This document shows positions 37,401-47,064 of a stretch of 64,000 nt of DNA, piece by piece. Location of the stretch: assembly GCA_017935745.1 (NCBI GenBank), contig JAGBGX010000019.1:86570-150569 (forward strand). Direction: 5' to 3'. The stretch is from Treponema sp. GTDB lineage: Bacteria; Spirochaetota; Spirochaetia; Treponematales; Treponemataceae. Under the pieces are notes generated by a model. That model had not been told where the DNA came from. It saw only the letters and a program-made list of their open reading frames with translations, and made no database searches. A program made the position numbers and the translations under genes. Position 1 is the stretch's first letter. The number at the start of each line of letters is the position of its first letter.

Positions 37401-38366
37401 TTCGTCGTAGCCGCTTGCTTTTTCCATTCTGCTGATTTTTTTGTCAGACGGATTTCCGAGCGTTTTTCCGAATTCTTCGGCTCTCGCACCAAAATGCGTT
37501 TCGTCAATAATCAGAAGGTCAAGTTTGTTCTGTGCGTTCAGACGGAACACATCTGCGTGCCTTTTTTTGATGTCATCGCCGAGCAAATCCTGCATGGTAA
37601 GGAACACGGCGACTCGGTTTCCGCGAGAAAGTGCTTCCGACACGGCGGACGGATTTTTTTTCAGCGAGCCGGAATCAACAAAGCAAAATCCTTCAAGCAG
37701 TTTCGGACGCTGGACTGTTTCCTTCCATTCCGAACGCACGGCGGTTTTTCCGCACACAATGACGACAAGCCTTGCGTCCATTGCTTTTGCACAGCAGAGC
37801 GAAGTGAACGATTTTCCGAAACGCATGACGGCGAACAGCAGCAAGTTTGTGCGGCCGGCGTTTACGGCTGTGCGGAAATGCTCAATCACTTCCTGCTGGT
37901 TTTCCCTCGGCTTCCAGTCGGCGTCGCGGGGAAAGTCAAAATCGCCGAGCGGCAGTCGCTCATCCGCGTCATAAAAATCATAGCGGTTTTCATTTTTTTC
38001 AAAGGACGCTTGAATGTCGCGGATTGCGTCCTGGACAGTTTCCTTTTTTGCACCGCGAAAAAATTCATTTGAAAAATAAACGCCCGGCGGAATATCGCCC
38101 CGCTCAATCCTGCAAAATCCGTTCCGCGTCAAAAAGTCATGCACGGAATAGTCGCGGAAATACGTGTGCTCGTCAACCTTCGCGATATGCTCATATTTTT
38201 TGCTCAAGTCCGAATACACGTTCCGCCATTCGTCAAGGCGGACTTCAACCGGGCGGTACGTATCGCCGACTTTCAGAAAATTGGGGACGATGTTTGTTTC
38301 AAAGGCATATATGTACGGGTCAACGCGGCCGTGCACTATGGAATCAAGCAGTTTGGTATCGGTCAT
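34440..38366 (-). pseudogene. GIY-YIG/helicase/N6-methyltransferase restriction giant, two frameshifts
   Basis: Three frames join into about 1,308 residues. The N-terminus looks like a T5orf172-type GIY-YIG nuclease (PYIYAFETNIVPNFLKVGDT). Next is a superfamily 2 helicase (FAVMRFGKSFTSL, LLIIDETHFGA, LHLSGTPYRIL). The C-terminal half is an N6-adenine methyltransferase (RILDIASKTG, VGNPPYQEEG) with a target-recognition region. A base is missing near 37288-37291, and CCCC at 35655-35658 has one C too many. Such single-chain enzymes combine modification, translocation and cleavage. The ATG directly follows a stop codon of a small upstream remnant. GC content is higher than in its neighbours. Confidence 0.8.
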
Positions 38367-38438
38367 TTATTTTTTGCCGCCCTCCTTTTTCACTTCGTTC
38401 TTGAGCCATTCGGTCAAAAAAACTATGGTTTGTATTTT

Positions 38439-40067
38439 TCAATTTCTTGTTAATCTCCTCGATTGCATTTTCTTCCAAATATTCCTCGCCTGAACACAAA
38501 CATTTTTTTCAATTTTTACATATTCTACAAGAATAGCAGAGTCTACAAAATCAAGAGCAGTTTCAATGCTGTCATTTTTTCTGACAATTTCATCTACTTT
38601 TTTCAGTGCCGAACGAATTTTTTCTATAGGAACGGAATCAAGTTTTGGAACATACATATTCCCCATTTCTCTGGGCAATATTTCAAGAACCCCTCCGCCG
38701 TAACTTCTTCCGCAGATTTCTGTAAAAGCAAAAGAAATGCTGTTATAATATGAAAGAACAATTCTCTCTGGTTCAACACCGTCATTGAATTTTATTCTGT
38801 GCATAGTGTCAGTTGAAATTGCTCCACAGTGGTTCAAAACAAATTTCGGGTACAGATTGTTTCGCCGTAAGAAAAATGCATCCGGAATCCAAATTGATGG
38901 AATCTGATACCATTTATCGCGGATTGAACATTTGTAACCTTTATTCTGATTCGTTTCTTCGCCTAACTTTATATAGTCTTTTTGTCCTTGTGAATAAAGT
39001 CCGAAAGGAATTTGCGGAAATATAACCAAATATGCCGCCTTGTTATTATTCGCATTTTCTTCCCAGTCAGATTTTTCAAAATATACACTGTTTGCATGAG
39101 AACTGCGACCGATAAGCGGTATAGAAATTGACTCCAAATCATAATTTTGTGCTGTCGTTTTATCTACAGAAAAATAACTGTTGTTTCCTGTAGTCACTCC
39201 TATATTTATGAGAGCACAATCAGAAAGTTTTTGAAAACGGTTATCATTTTTTATTGCGGATATTAAATCTGTTTCTGTTTTTGATATAAAATACTTTGTC
39301 CATTTTTCATGCGAATTTGAAAATACCCGAAATTCTGTTCGTTTTATTTCCGGAATAGAAATATCAGAAATATCCTTAAATTCAACAATGCGAATTCCTT
39401 TTTTATTTGATTTTTTTTCACCGATAAAAACGACAACTTCCTGCTCAATATCATGAAAAATTAAATTCTTAAATGCAAGAACTGTAATATTTGAAAGTTC
39501 TTGTGTTAAAAAAATACGCAAGTCTTCTGCATAGGCAACTTGCAAAATATCAACGGGAATAACAAAAGCGATTTTTCCATTCTCAGAAAGCAATTGCACA
39601 GAAGCAACGACAAAAGCAACCCAAGTATTTATGAGTTTGTTTGATTTCATTTTATGTGAAGTCAAGATTTCTGACATTTCGTTTCTCTGTGATTCTGTAA
39701 GATACTGATATCGAATATACGGCGGATTTCCAAGAATAAGATCATATTTTTTTGAATCCGAATTTTCTTTGTAAAAAGTAAAAAAATCAAAATGTTGAAT
39801 ATTAATATTCTTGAATGCAGAAACCTTTTCTTTTAATTTTACAACTTCATCTTTTTCAATTTCAATTCCATCAAGCTGTTTTATTTTTTGAATCAAACAA
39901 AGATTTTTCAAAGCATCAAAAAAAACTCCGTCACCGCAGCTGGGTTCAAGAACTGTTTTTATTGAATCATCGTCTTTAAAGTATTCAACAATTTTTTCTG
40001 CGAGAGAAAGAGGCGTATAATACGCACCTCGAAGTTTTTGATGGCTAGTGTTCTCTTTCAAAATCAT
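38439..40067 (-). CDS. N6-adenine DNA methyltransferase
   Basis: An intact 542-residue protein. The AdoMet motif reads VLEPSCGDGVFFDAL and the catalytic motif LILGNPPYIRYQ. The N-terminal RGAYYTPLSLAEKIVEYF is motif X. The C-terminal part holds a target-recognition domain and ends IWKKMQSRRLTRN, as in Eco57I-like enzymes. It modifies adenine in a specific DNA site; a matching nuclease could be the neighbouring type IIG protein or be missing. It starts eight bases after that gene ends. Confidence 0.88.
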   Translation of the reverse strand: MILKENTSHQKLRGAYYTPLSLAEKIVEYFKDDDSIKTVLEPSCGDGVFFDALKNLCLIQKIKQLDGIEIEKDEVVKLKEKVSAFKNINIQHFDFFTFYKENSDSKKYDLILGNPPYIRYQYLTESQRNEMSEILTSHKMKSNKLINTWVAFVVASVQLLSENGKIAFVIPVDILQVAYAEDLRIFLTQELSNITVLAFKNLIFHDIEQEVVVFIGEKKSNKKGIRIVEFKDISDISIPEIKRTEFRVFSNSHEKWTKYFISKTETDLISAIKNDNRFQKLSDCALINIGVTTGNNSYFSVDKTTAQNYDLESISIPLIGRSSHANSVYFEKSDWEENANNNKAAYLVIFPQIPFGLYSQGQKDYIKLGEETNQNKGYKCSIRDKWYQIPSIWIPDAFFLRRNNLYPKFVLNHCGAISTDTMHRIKFNDGVEPERIVLSYYNSISFAFTEICGRSYGGGVLEILPREMGNMYVPKLDSVPIEKIRSALKKVDEIVRKNDSIETALDFVDSAILVEYVKIEKNVCVQARNIWKKMQSRRLTRN

Positions 40068-40075
40068 AGTATTAC

Positions 40076-43033
40076 CTAAAAATCCATTTTGTAGACTTTT
40101 GAAATCTGCTCTTCAATCTTATGTATGAGCCTTTTCTTTTCAGTTTCTAAAACTTCTTTCGTTGCCTTGCCGATAGTTTCATCAAGCTGAAAGCAGATAG
40201 CACGAACCTCTTTTGAAAGAGAAACTACAGTATCATGAATACGTTTTTGATTTGGACTTGAGAAGTCTAATTCAATGAAAGGAAGCTTTTTCAATAAAAA
40301 TGTTCCGCGGGCAACAAAGCCGCCCTCAAAATCACTTCCGAGGACATCAATTAGTTTTTCAGTATACGGGTGGCTAAGCCATGCTTGAATATAGAACAAG
40401 TCATAGTCCGAATTTTCTTTTGCACTTACTGCACAATATCCGGCCGTTCCGCCAGAAGCAATAAAAGTGTCATTGTCGTCATAGCAGTACATTGGAATTT
40501 TGCTCAGCACCTTTACAATGATTTTAGGCTTGTTAATAAAACAAGTGAGAGCTTGCGTTCTCCCATATTGATACCACGTTTCGGAAGTTGCGTTGTTTAT
40601 ATCTCGACCTTTTCCATTGTTTAGGCATTTTGGAACGAGCAGAGTGTAACGGTCAGAAAGATATTTGAACGTTTCCGCGTAGTCTGATTTCATTACCCGA
40701 ATATCAATCAGTTTTCCATTCTCATCATAAGGGAAAATAATCCGTTTATCGGTCTTCAAAATAGAATACGTTTCCTGACCTTTTTCGTCTTTTTTTGTCA
40801 GTTTAAAATATGGCCGCAAAAGGGCTTTGTCTATTTTATAGTTGGAATCAAATTTTTGTATGTACACATATTCCGAATCTTCTTTTAAAACCTCTTCTTT
40901 TGAGAACCAATAAACAGGCGGCCGTTCTGCGCTTGTCTGAATTCCATTGTATACCTCTGCTATATCTCCGAGCCTTGTCTTGCAATTTTCAATAATTCGC
41001 AGCAAATCAGAATTTGTCGTCAATTTCCACAGTGCTCCATCAAAACTTTTTGTAGGAAATGTACTTTCAACAAGATTGCTGCCAACCCAAAGTTTAACTG
41101 GTGAATCAACTTCACAATATGTAAGTTCTTCTGATTTCTTTGAAAACAAAAGAATGCAAGAGTATATTGTTTTGTCAGGGAAAAGTTGAGCAGCTCCAAA
41201 ATTATCAAGCTACTCAACTTTTTCAGAAAGCAACTTTCGCAGATTTTCTCCTGCATTGATTTTATAAAACTTGTTTGGAACTATATAACAGACTTTGCCG
41301 GTATCTTTAATTTTAGAAAGTGCCTGTTCCATGAACAGAAAATATTTGTCGAACTGTTTATATGCAGAAGAAAATTTATGTTTGTAAACGGAAAACTCTG
41401 TTTCTGTCTCAAGATTGTGCATGTTTTCTGTTGCGACATACGGCGGATTTCCAATAATTGCATCAAATACATTTCCATCATTTATATTTGCCCAGTCAAA
41501 CGGTTTGATTTTTTTCAGCAAATCTATAGAAGCATCTTCTATATCATTACGGTCAATCAGGGAGTTTCCGTTCTTTATATTGTTATCCAAATTTGGGAGA
41601 ATCGGTTTTGAATCATATACGGACGATTCCGTTTCGTCTTCAATCAATTTTGTCAAAAGAGAAAATTTGCAGACTTCTGTTGCATGATAATCAATGTCTA
41701 TGCCAAAAATACAATTTGTCAGAATCGCTTTTTTCTCTTCAAGAGGCAACTTTTTTCTTCCGTTGGAAAGTTCAATCAAATGCGAGGGGTCGTTTTTCAA
41801 ATACCAGTCAATGCAATAATTTGAAAGATACTGCAATGTCTCTTCAAGGAAAATACCTGAGCCGCAAGATATATCGGCAATTTTGAGAGTTAGTATTTCT
41901 TGCGGAGTTTTATTTTTGCACAGCGGTTCAAGGGTATTCTTGACTATATATTTTACGACCTCAATAGGTGTTGTTACTACGGCACGGTCATTGCATTCTT
42001 TCTTTTTTGTTAAAATTACAGTATCACCGTCAAACGCGAGTATTTCAGTCAAAAAAGACTCGTAAATCTTTCCTAAAATATTCGGCTCAATTATGTTAAA
42101 CAGATATGGACTGTATGGATAATAAAGGCAATAAATCATATTGAATATGACTTCATTATTCAAATCAAAAATAATATTCTCACCTGCAAACAGCTTTGAG
42201 TTATACCGCTTATCAGCTTCTTTAAATACTTTTGTCAAAGATTCCTTCAACTCATATTTTGTTTTGGCAGCATCTTTTAGTTTTTCATAGAGAGGTAAAT
42301 TTCTGTCCTCGCAAATTCGCAGAAAAACAATCTGATTTATAAACTCTTGTACAACATCATTGAGTTTGTCAATGTTCTGATACTTTTCAGAATCATTGAA
42401 CAGCGATGTTCCGATTTCGAGCCGCCAATAATTAAGCTGCTTCAAAAACTGTTCGTCAATTTCAGAAACCGTCCTTCCTTTATCTTGAAAATGAGATGAT
42501 GTGAATTCGTCAAATGTACCATTGTATATACTTTCCCGCGAAATAAGACTGTAGATTTCATCATAACGAGATTCATATTCTGAGCAGTGATATTTTTTGT
42601 AGACAGAAACAATGGCACTATCCGATTCATCAGGTTTGTTTGTCGTATCATAAATGATAAGATTTTCAAAATTGGTCAGAACAGAAAGTTTATGACCTGC
42701 ATTCCAACCATAAGAACGTGCCTGGCAGGCAGTTTTTCTATCAACCAAGATATTTACAGACGGCTTTTTTGCCTCAACAAACAGTTTGCTTAATCCATTC
42801 AATGTAAGCGTATAATCAGGACGTTCTGTTTTATTCGAGAATTTTTCAACAACAACTTCTTTATACTGAGGTGAAACTCCTTTTTTATTTTGAACATCCC
42901 ATCCAAAGCATTCTAAAAAAGGACTTATAAATTCATCGCGGCAGGACTGTTCATTGTATTGTGTATCATTTTTGTATGTATCAATATTGGAAAGATATTG
43001 ATTTACAAGTCTGTGTATTTTTTCTTTATTCAT
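40076..43033 (-). pseudogene. Type IIG restriction-modification enzyme with in-frame amber codon
   Basis: About 984 residues if read through. The N-terminal nuclease has RPDYTLTLNGLSKLFVEAKK (a PD-ExK site). The methyltransferase has IADISCGSGIFLEETL and AIIGNPPYVATE. The target-recognition half lies after a TAG at 41210-41212, with no frame change: SEKVE-stop-LDNFGAAQLF, then the body to KVYKMDF. A truncated product would keep nuclease and methylase motifs but no recognition domain. The start at 43033 is chosen over 43063 because GTGGGA precedes it. Confidence 0.85.
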
Positions 43034-43137
43034 ATTGTCCCACCCTATTTTTAAAGATAGCATTTTTTGAAAAAAAAATATAGTTCTTTATATGTCGTTA
43101 TAAAATCATTGGAAAATTTAGACCCCCCAAAAAAAAT

Positions 43138-43637
43138 TTATGACGGATACTTCTGCAGCGTAAAATGCGTAAACGAAAGATGCAAAAAAAGCCTTTCCGG
43201 CGGAATCTGCAAGTCTTCCGGCAATTGGGCAAACGGTGTCTGCACAATTGGGCAATCAGTGATTGCCCAATCTTTTGAGCCGGTTTTGTCTTCTATTAAA
43301 TCCTGATGTATGTTTGACACAAGTTTTCGGTCGGAATGAAATTCATTCAGAACATAGTCATAAACAGGCTTTTCAAGGACGTTGAATTCAAGATAAAATT
43401 GTCTGTATAACTTCAAATTTCTGTATGAAAGAGATTTTTTGTTCAGCCGCTCCGAAAGCGTTTGCAACGTTTTTTCGCCGTAAGCCGCCCTGTCCTCGCC
43501 GTGCTGCTCGTAATTCACAATGCAAAACCCGATGGCCAGTTGCGGGCGGTGATATTCCTGTTGATTGCCTTCGCAGCGTTTTCCTCAAAAACGTCGTTCA
43601 AATTGCCGACAGATGATTCAAGTTCCTTAAAGTCCAT
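43138..43637 (-). pseudogene. DUF1016 (YhcG-like) N-terminal fragment, frameshifted and truncated
   Basis: From ATG 43637 the protein reads MDFKELESSVGNL and NRNITARNW, then breaks at 43534-43537, where a GGG appears shortened. The next frame resumes with GFCIVNYEQHGEDRAAYGEK and SYRNLKLYRQFYLEF, the family's N-terminal domain. It stops after HLSFTHFTLQK, where the C-terminal PD-(D/E)xK nuclease domain should begin. The family is a predicted nuclease often found inside restriction loci. Confidence 0.75.
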
Positions 43638-43639
43638 TT

Positions 43640-44617
43640 TTATACTCCGTCCTTTTTCAAATCCGCAAACCGCACAATTTCGTTTGTCTTCCAGTCCATA
43701 ATGTTGCAGTAAATTCCGTTGTGCTTTCTGTCATCGCCCTTTTTGCAGCCCTCGCATTCTTTTAAAATCACGCGGCGTTCAAACAAATCTTCTTCGGCAA
43801 TTTCTTCCGTGCGGCAGGAATTGGGAACGACGAATTTCAGTCCGTCCATCTGCCAGATGTTCCACGCAATCACTTTTGCAAACTCAAGCAAATCACGTTC
43901 GGAAAGCGTTCCGCCGAATTTCTCTTCGTAATGCTCCGCCACGGTGAGCAAAAGATTTTCCCGTGCCAAAAGAACATTGTCGCCCTGCCATTCAAATCCG
44001 TAGACGCTTTGGACGGCGGCAAGTGCCTGCGTTTTCCATTCCTCGGCAGATTCCGTGTTTTCGCCTGCAACGCGGAGTTTTCTGTCAAGAAGCCCGATTC
44101 TGCACGGCACGGCAATCGGCTCTCCCGTTACAGCATCGTAGCGGCTTGCAAGATACGGAGCCTCGCCGCACGTGATTTCAAGCCTGTTTGAACGGATGTA
44201 ATCGCTCCACGTTCCGCCGTCCTTTCCCGGAAACTGAATCTTCCCGTTTGTCGGCTCCCAGCCTTTTTCTTTTTCCGTGTTGAATACGTTTTTTCGCCCG
44301 AACCACGCTTCATCGACAAGATTGTTCTGCATATTGCAAATCCAACTCGGCGTAAACACTTCCGCCTTTTGCCGCACACGCCGCTGCTGCTCCGCCCGCG
44401 ATTTTTCCGTCCGCGGCTTTATGATTCCGCCGTTCCGCCCGGTAATATGCTCACGTTTGATTTCCTTTTCAGCCGAATAATCCGCCCCGAACTGCACATA
44501 GTTGTCCGTCGCCCAGATAATGTTTCTGCCGGTCGTCATGTCTTTCAGCAAAACAGAAAGCAGTTCCGAATTTGTGCCGAGGATGCCGTCTTTTGTGTCC
44601 GTGTATTCTTTTTCCAT
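43640..44617 (-). CDS. Restriction-associated methylase-like subunit
   Basis: A 325-residue intact protein of the group usually named restriction endonuclease subunit M, which accompanies GIY-YIG/helicase enzymes. Visible features are QKAEVFTPSWICNMQNNLVD (motif X-like), LEITCGEAPYLASRYD in place of a standard AdoMet loop, and YGFEWQGDNVLLAREN. A catalytic NPPY motif is not seen, so it may be a specificity or accessory factor. A TATAAT lies just upstream of the start. It is the first gene of the minus-strand island; four genes or fragments now separate it from its probable partner. Confidence 0.7.
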   Translation of the reverse strand: MEKEYTDTKDGILGTNSELLSVLLKDMTTGRNIIWATDNYVQFGADYSAEKEIKREHITGRNGGIIKPRTEKSRAEQQRRVRQKAEVFTPSWICNMQNNLVDEAWFGRKNVFNTEKEKGWEPTNGKIQFPGKDGGTWSDYIRSNRLEITCGEAPYLASRYDAVTGEPIAVPCRIGLLDRKLRVAGENTESAEEWKTQALAAVQSVYGFEWQGDNVLLARENLLLTVAEHYEEKFGGTLSERDLLEFAKVIAWNIWQMDGLKFVVPNSCRTEEIAEEDLFERRVILKECEGCKKGDDRKHNGIYCNIMDWKTNEIVRFADLKKDGV

Positions 44618-44771
44618 TTGAAGTAATTATTATAGCATATAATGCGTTCTTGTGCTGATGAAATACGGTCGATATGTACATTGAATTTTGACACAACATA
44701 TCGATTTATTTTTTACGGTTATGTTGGTGTATTTTTGTCTGCGGCAGCTGCCTCGCGTCATCCGCATCCCG

Positions 44772-45719
44772 CTACATCACAAACAGCATCACATTGATAA
44801 CCACAAACACAACGGCGAAAATCAGTGCGAAAAGGTGGTCGATTCTGAAACTTTTTGCAATCATGTTTTTTTCTTCGGTGCTTCTCATTCCGTCTGTCTG
44901 AATCAGCACGAAAAAAATCAGCAGGATGCAGAACATTGCCGTTGAGTGTATGGAGTCCAAAAGGGTGAGCGAGGTTGACGACGGCACGGTTGACTCCACG
45001 ACGTACTTGTTGCTGACGATTGCGAACAGCCCGGCGGACGGAAGCGAAAGGCGGGAGTCGGTGTTCGGCTTCATAAAAAACGGCAGGAACGAAATCAGAA
45101 TCGAAATGTACACGCCTGCCGTTAGTTTAAAAAAAGTTATCCACGGATTTGTACGCCTGATTCCGACTTTCGCGGTAACCCGTGAGTAGTCGTCGCTTTC
45201 GGCTTTTGCCAGCGGATTTCCGAACGTCGTCCCGTATTCAACTATATTGTCTTCTATATTAAAGGAAATTATTTCCCAGCCGTCCACGTTAATCAGATTT
45301 GAAACGCCGGAATTCTCCCTGTCGGCAATAAAGGTGATTTCATTCGCGTCCCGGTAGTCCTCAAGTTCAATTTTCAGGATTGCCGTGTCGAACGGAAATT
45401 TCCGCATGTCCCACTTGTACTGGTAGACCGCCTGAATTTTCTGCTGCATCCAGATTTTGCCGTTCTCGATTTTTTCCGACGAATAAATGCCGCTTGAAAA
45501 AGAAATGTCGTTCACAGGGTCAAGCCGCCCGTCAAAGTCGGTTTCCTCCCCGTCGTACAGCGTCCAAATCCAATAGTCCGTGCAGAACGTCTGATCCACA
45601 TAGTTGAAATTGTAAAGGCTCGTGATGTACATTCCGAGCGGATATTCGCGTGCGGAAACGGAGGCGGAAAGAAAACCTGCCGAAAACAGCAGGAATAAAA
45701 AAACGTATTTTTTTGGCAT
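44772..45719 (-). CDS. Pentameric ligand-gated ion channel homologue
   Basis: A 315-residue protein with a signal peptide (FLFLLFSAGFLSASVSA) and an extracytoplasmic beta-rich domain. YIWIW-like aromatic strands (TDYWIWTLYDGEE) and WDMRKFPFD at residues 103-111 match the Cys-loop region of the family without its cysteines. Four membrane helices follow (about 193-216, 223-240, 256-274 and 295-315). The pore-lining second helix reads LSLPSAGLFAIVSNKY. Prokaryotic members (GLIC, ELIC) are gated by protons or amines. The ligand is unknown. The gene seems to stand alone. Confidence 0.7.
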   Translation of the reverse strand: MPKKYVFLFLLFSAGFLSASVSAREYPLGMYITSLYNFNYVDQTFCTDYWIWTLYDGEETDFDGRLDPVNDISFSSGIYSSEKIENGKIWMQQKIQAVYQYKWDMRKFPFDTAILKIELEDYRDANEITFIADRENSGVSNLINVDGWEIISFNIEDNIVEYGTTFGNPLAKAESDDYSRVTAKVGIRRTNPWITFFKLTAGVYISILISFLPFFMKPNTDSRLSLPSAGLFAIVSNKYVVESTVPSSTSLTLLDSIHSTAMFCILLIFFVLIQTDGMRSTEEKNMIAKSFRIDHLFALIFAVVFVVINVMLFVM

Positions 45720-45827
45720 ATTTTTAACTACCGTAGCAAATTCTTTTTTGGAAAAAATCCGGACGGAAGAAAACCCGCCGCCCGGAAACAGTTTTGTACT
45801 TTTTGTTATGCGTCCGCGGTTTTTGTA

Positions 45828-46205
45828 TCAGTAAGTTCGGCAGGCCAGCATAACCACCTCGATTTTTTCTCTGCGTGCAATAATTCCGATTTCAGAAAGG
45901 CACATACTTTGATTTCTCAAGGCAAAAATTTCTTCTCCGTGAATCTGATTTCCACGCCGCTTTCCTGTGCTGACAATTCCTGTTCCCTGCGGAACCGTCC
46001 CGAACAGGTCAAGGCAGTCTGCGTCGCTCAACGGTGAAAATTCGCTCATGGATGCAGAAGCGTATTCAGGAAAAAACGCTCCGTCCATATACGCCTTCGC
46101 CTCGCCAAAGGACAGCGGCTGCTCCGCCTTTGTGATTGTTTTGGCAGAAGGATCGCCCAATCCTTTCCTTGAATTTCCATGAGCCGCTATAATAATTTTT
46201 TTCAT
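45828..46205 (-). CDS. Stv-like small protein with His and Cys motifs
   Basis: The ATG at 46205 has GGAGG and gives 125 residues. It begins with a strand ending in a His (KIIIAAHGNSR) and ends with VVMLACRTY; the middle has TGIVSTGKRRGNQIHG and ALRNQSMCLSEIG. This pattern resembles the domain called putative adhesin Stv. A His-Gly near the start and a Cys after the last strand also recall clan CD peptidases. No signal peptide is seen. It lies 22 bases after the DUF261 gene and is probably co-transcribed with it. Confidence 0.5.
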   Translation of the reverse strand: MKKIIIAAHGNSRKGLGDPSAKTITKAEQPLSFGEAKAYMDGAFFPEYASASMSEFSPLSDADCLDLFGTVPQGTGIVSTGKRRGNQIHGEEIFALRNQSMCLSEIGIIARREKIEVVMLACRTY

Positions 46206-46227
46206 TCTTTTCCTCCGAATAGTTTTT

Positions 46228-46656
46228 CTACGCTCTCTCAAAAATCCGCTTTCCGACGCACGTTCCTTTTGCTACGGTGTTTGAATTTCCGAGCGGGTCG
46301 TAAAGGACGCCGCCCGCACCGTCGCCGAGGACAAAGTGGCTGTACGTTCCGTTTTGGAACAAAAGCACTTCCGCCTCGCCGCTTTTTGGAATGTAGTCCG
46401 TGCCTTCCTTGCGGACCGTCCACGTTCCGCCCGCCATCTGAGCAAGCACCGCCGCCGGGTCAAGCATTGTCGCCTCGCCGTCAGTTCTCCGCTTAACCAG
46501 TGCGTCAAGATATGCCTCAACCGCGTCAATCCGCTTCCCGGTGAGCCGCTCCGCAAGTTCCACAAGCGAAAGAAAGTAGCATCCGTACTCGCCGAGAATT
46601 TTCATCACTTTCTGGCGGCTCTCGTTCGTAACCGCCGCTCCTACCGATTTGTCCAT
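46228..46656 (-). CDS. DUF261 cysteine-peptidase-like protein
   Basis: A 142-residue protein with AGGAGG before the ATG. EYGCYFLSLVELAERLTG places a cysteine at the start of a helix, and YSHFVLGDG and LYDPLGNS supply a possible His and Asp, as in papain-like C39 peptidases. DUF261 occurs in spirochaete prophages and plasmids. No exporter is linked. It may process or bind a neighbour such as the Stv-like protein or the DUF2589 proteins. Confidence 0.65.
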   Translation of the reverse strand: MDKSVGAAVTNESRQKVMKILGEYGCYFLSLVELAERLTGKRIDAVEAYLDALVKRRTDGEATMLDPAAVLAQMAGGTWTVRKEGTDYIPKSGEAEVLLFQNGTYSHFVLGDGAGGVLYDPLGNSNTVAKGTCVGKRIFERA

Positions 46657-46671
46657 TTTTCCTCCTATTAA

Positions 46672-46990
46672 AACAGTTTCGCAAGAAAATGCCGGTCAGC
46701 CTGAAATCCGAGTTTCATCATTTTTAGGGCGGCTTTTTGCTACGGTCGCAGCCTGCGGCTGCTCTTTCCGCAAAAATCAGGCTTTCGCGAGTTTGCAAAG
46801 CAAACTCGTAACACAAAAGGCAAAGCCTTTTGTGCGAGTTCCGCTGTCGCTCCGGCCGCTTCCCTCACTCGCTCACGCTCGTTCAGTCCAGTGGCAGCCT
46901 ACGGCTCCCCTACAATCCTTGCCGCGGGCAGTCCGTCAAAAACGTTTCCTTGCGACTCGTTGTGAAAACAACTTTCGAGAATTGTAATTC
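46672..46990. repeat. Dispersed hairpin-rich repeat, copy 6
   Basis: A gene-free stretch that includes a 69-base block (46775-46843) identical to 48537-48605. Hairpins present are GAGTTTGC-aaa-GCAAACTC, ACAAAAGGC-aaa-GCCTTTTGT and a GCAGCC/GGCTGC pair. It separates DUF261 from the DUF2589 genes. Confidence 0.7.
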
Positions 46991-47064
46991 CGTCCGAAGC
47001 AATCACCTTGTTGCGACGCGAACACAATCCTCGCCGCAAAAAAGCCGGAATCAGTCTTCCTTGC

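Noticed and set aside
40076..43033. Two separate genes (nuclease-methylase and specificity subunit)
   Set aside because: Both parts are in the same frame with only TAG between them, and there is no ribosome site before the first ATG of the second part, so one interrupted gene is the simpler reading.
46238..46565. Alternative minus-strand frames over DUF261
   Set aside because: They are rich in Arg and Ser without a ribosome site; the DUF261 frame has AGGAGG and family motifs.
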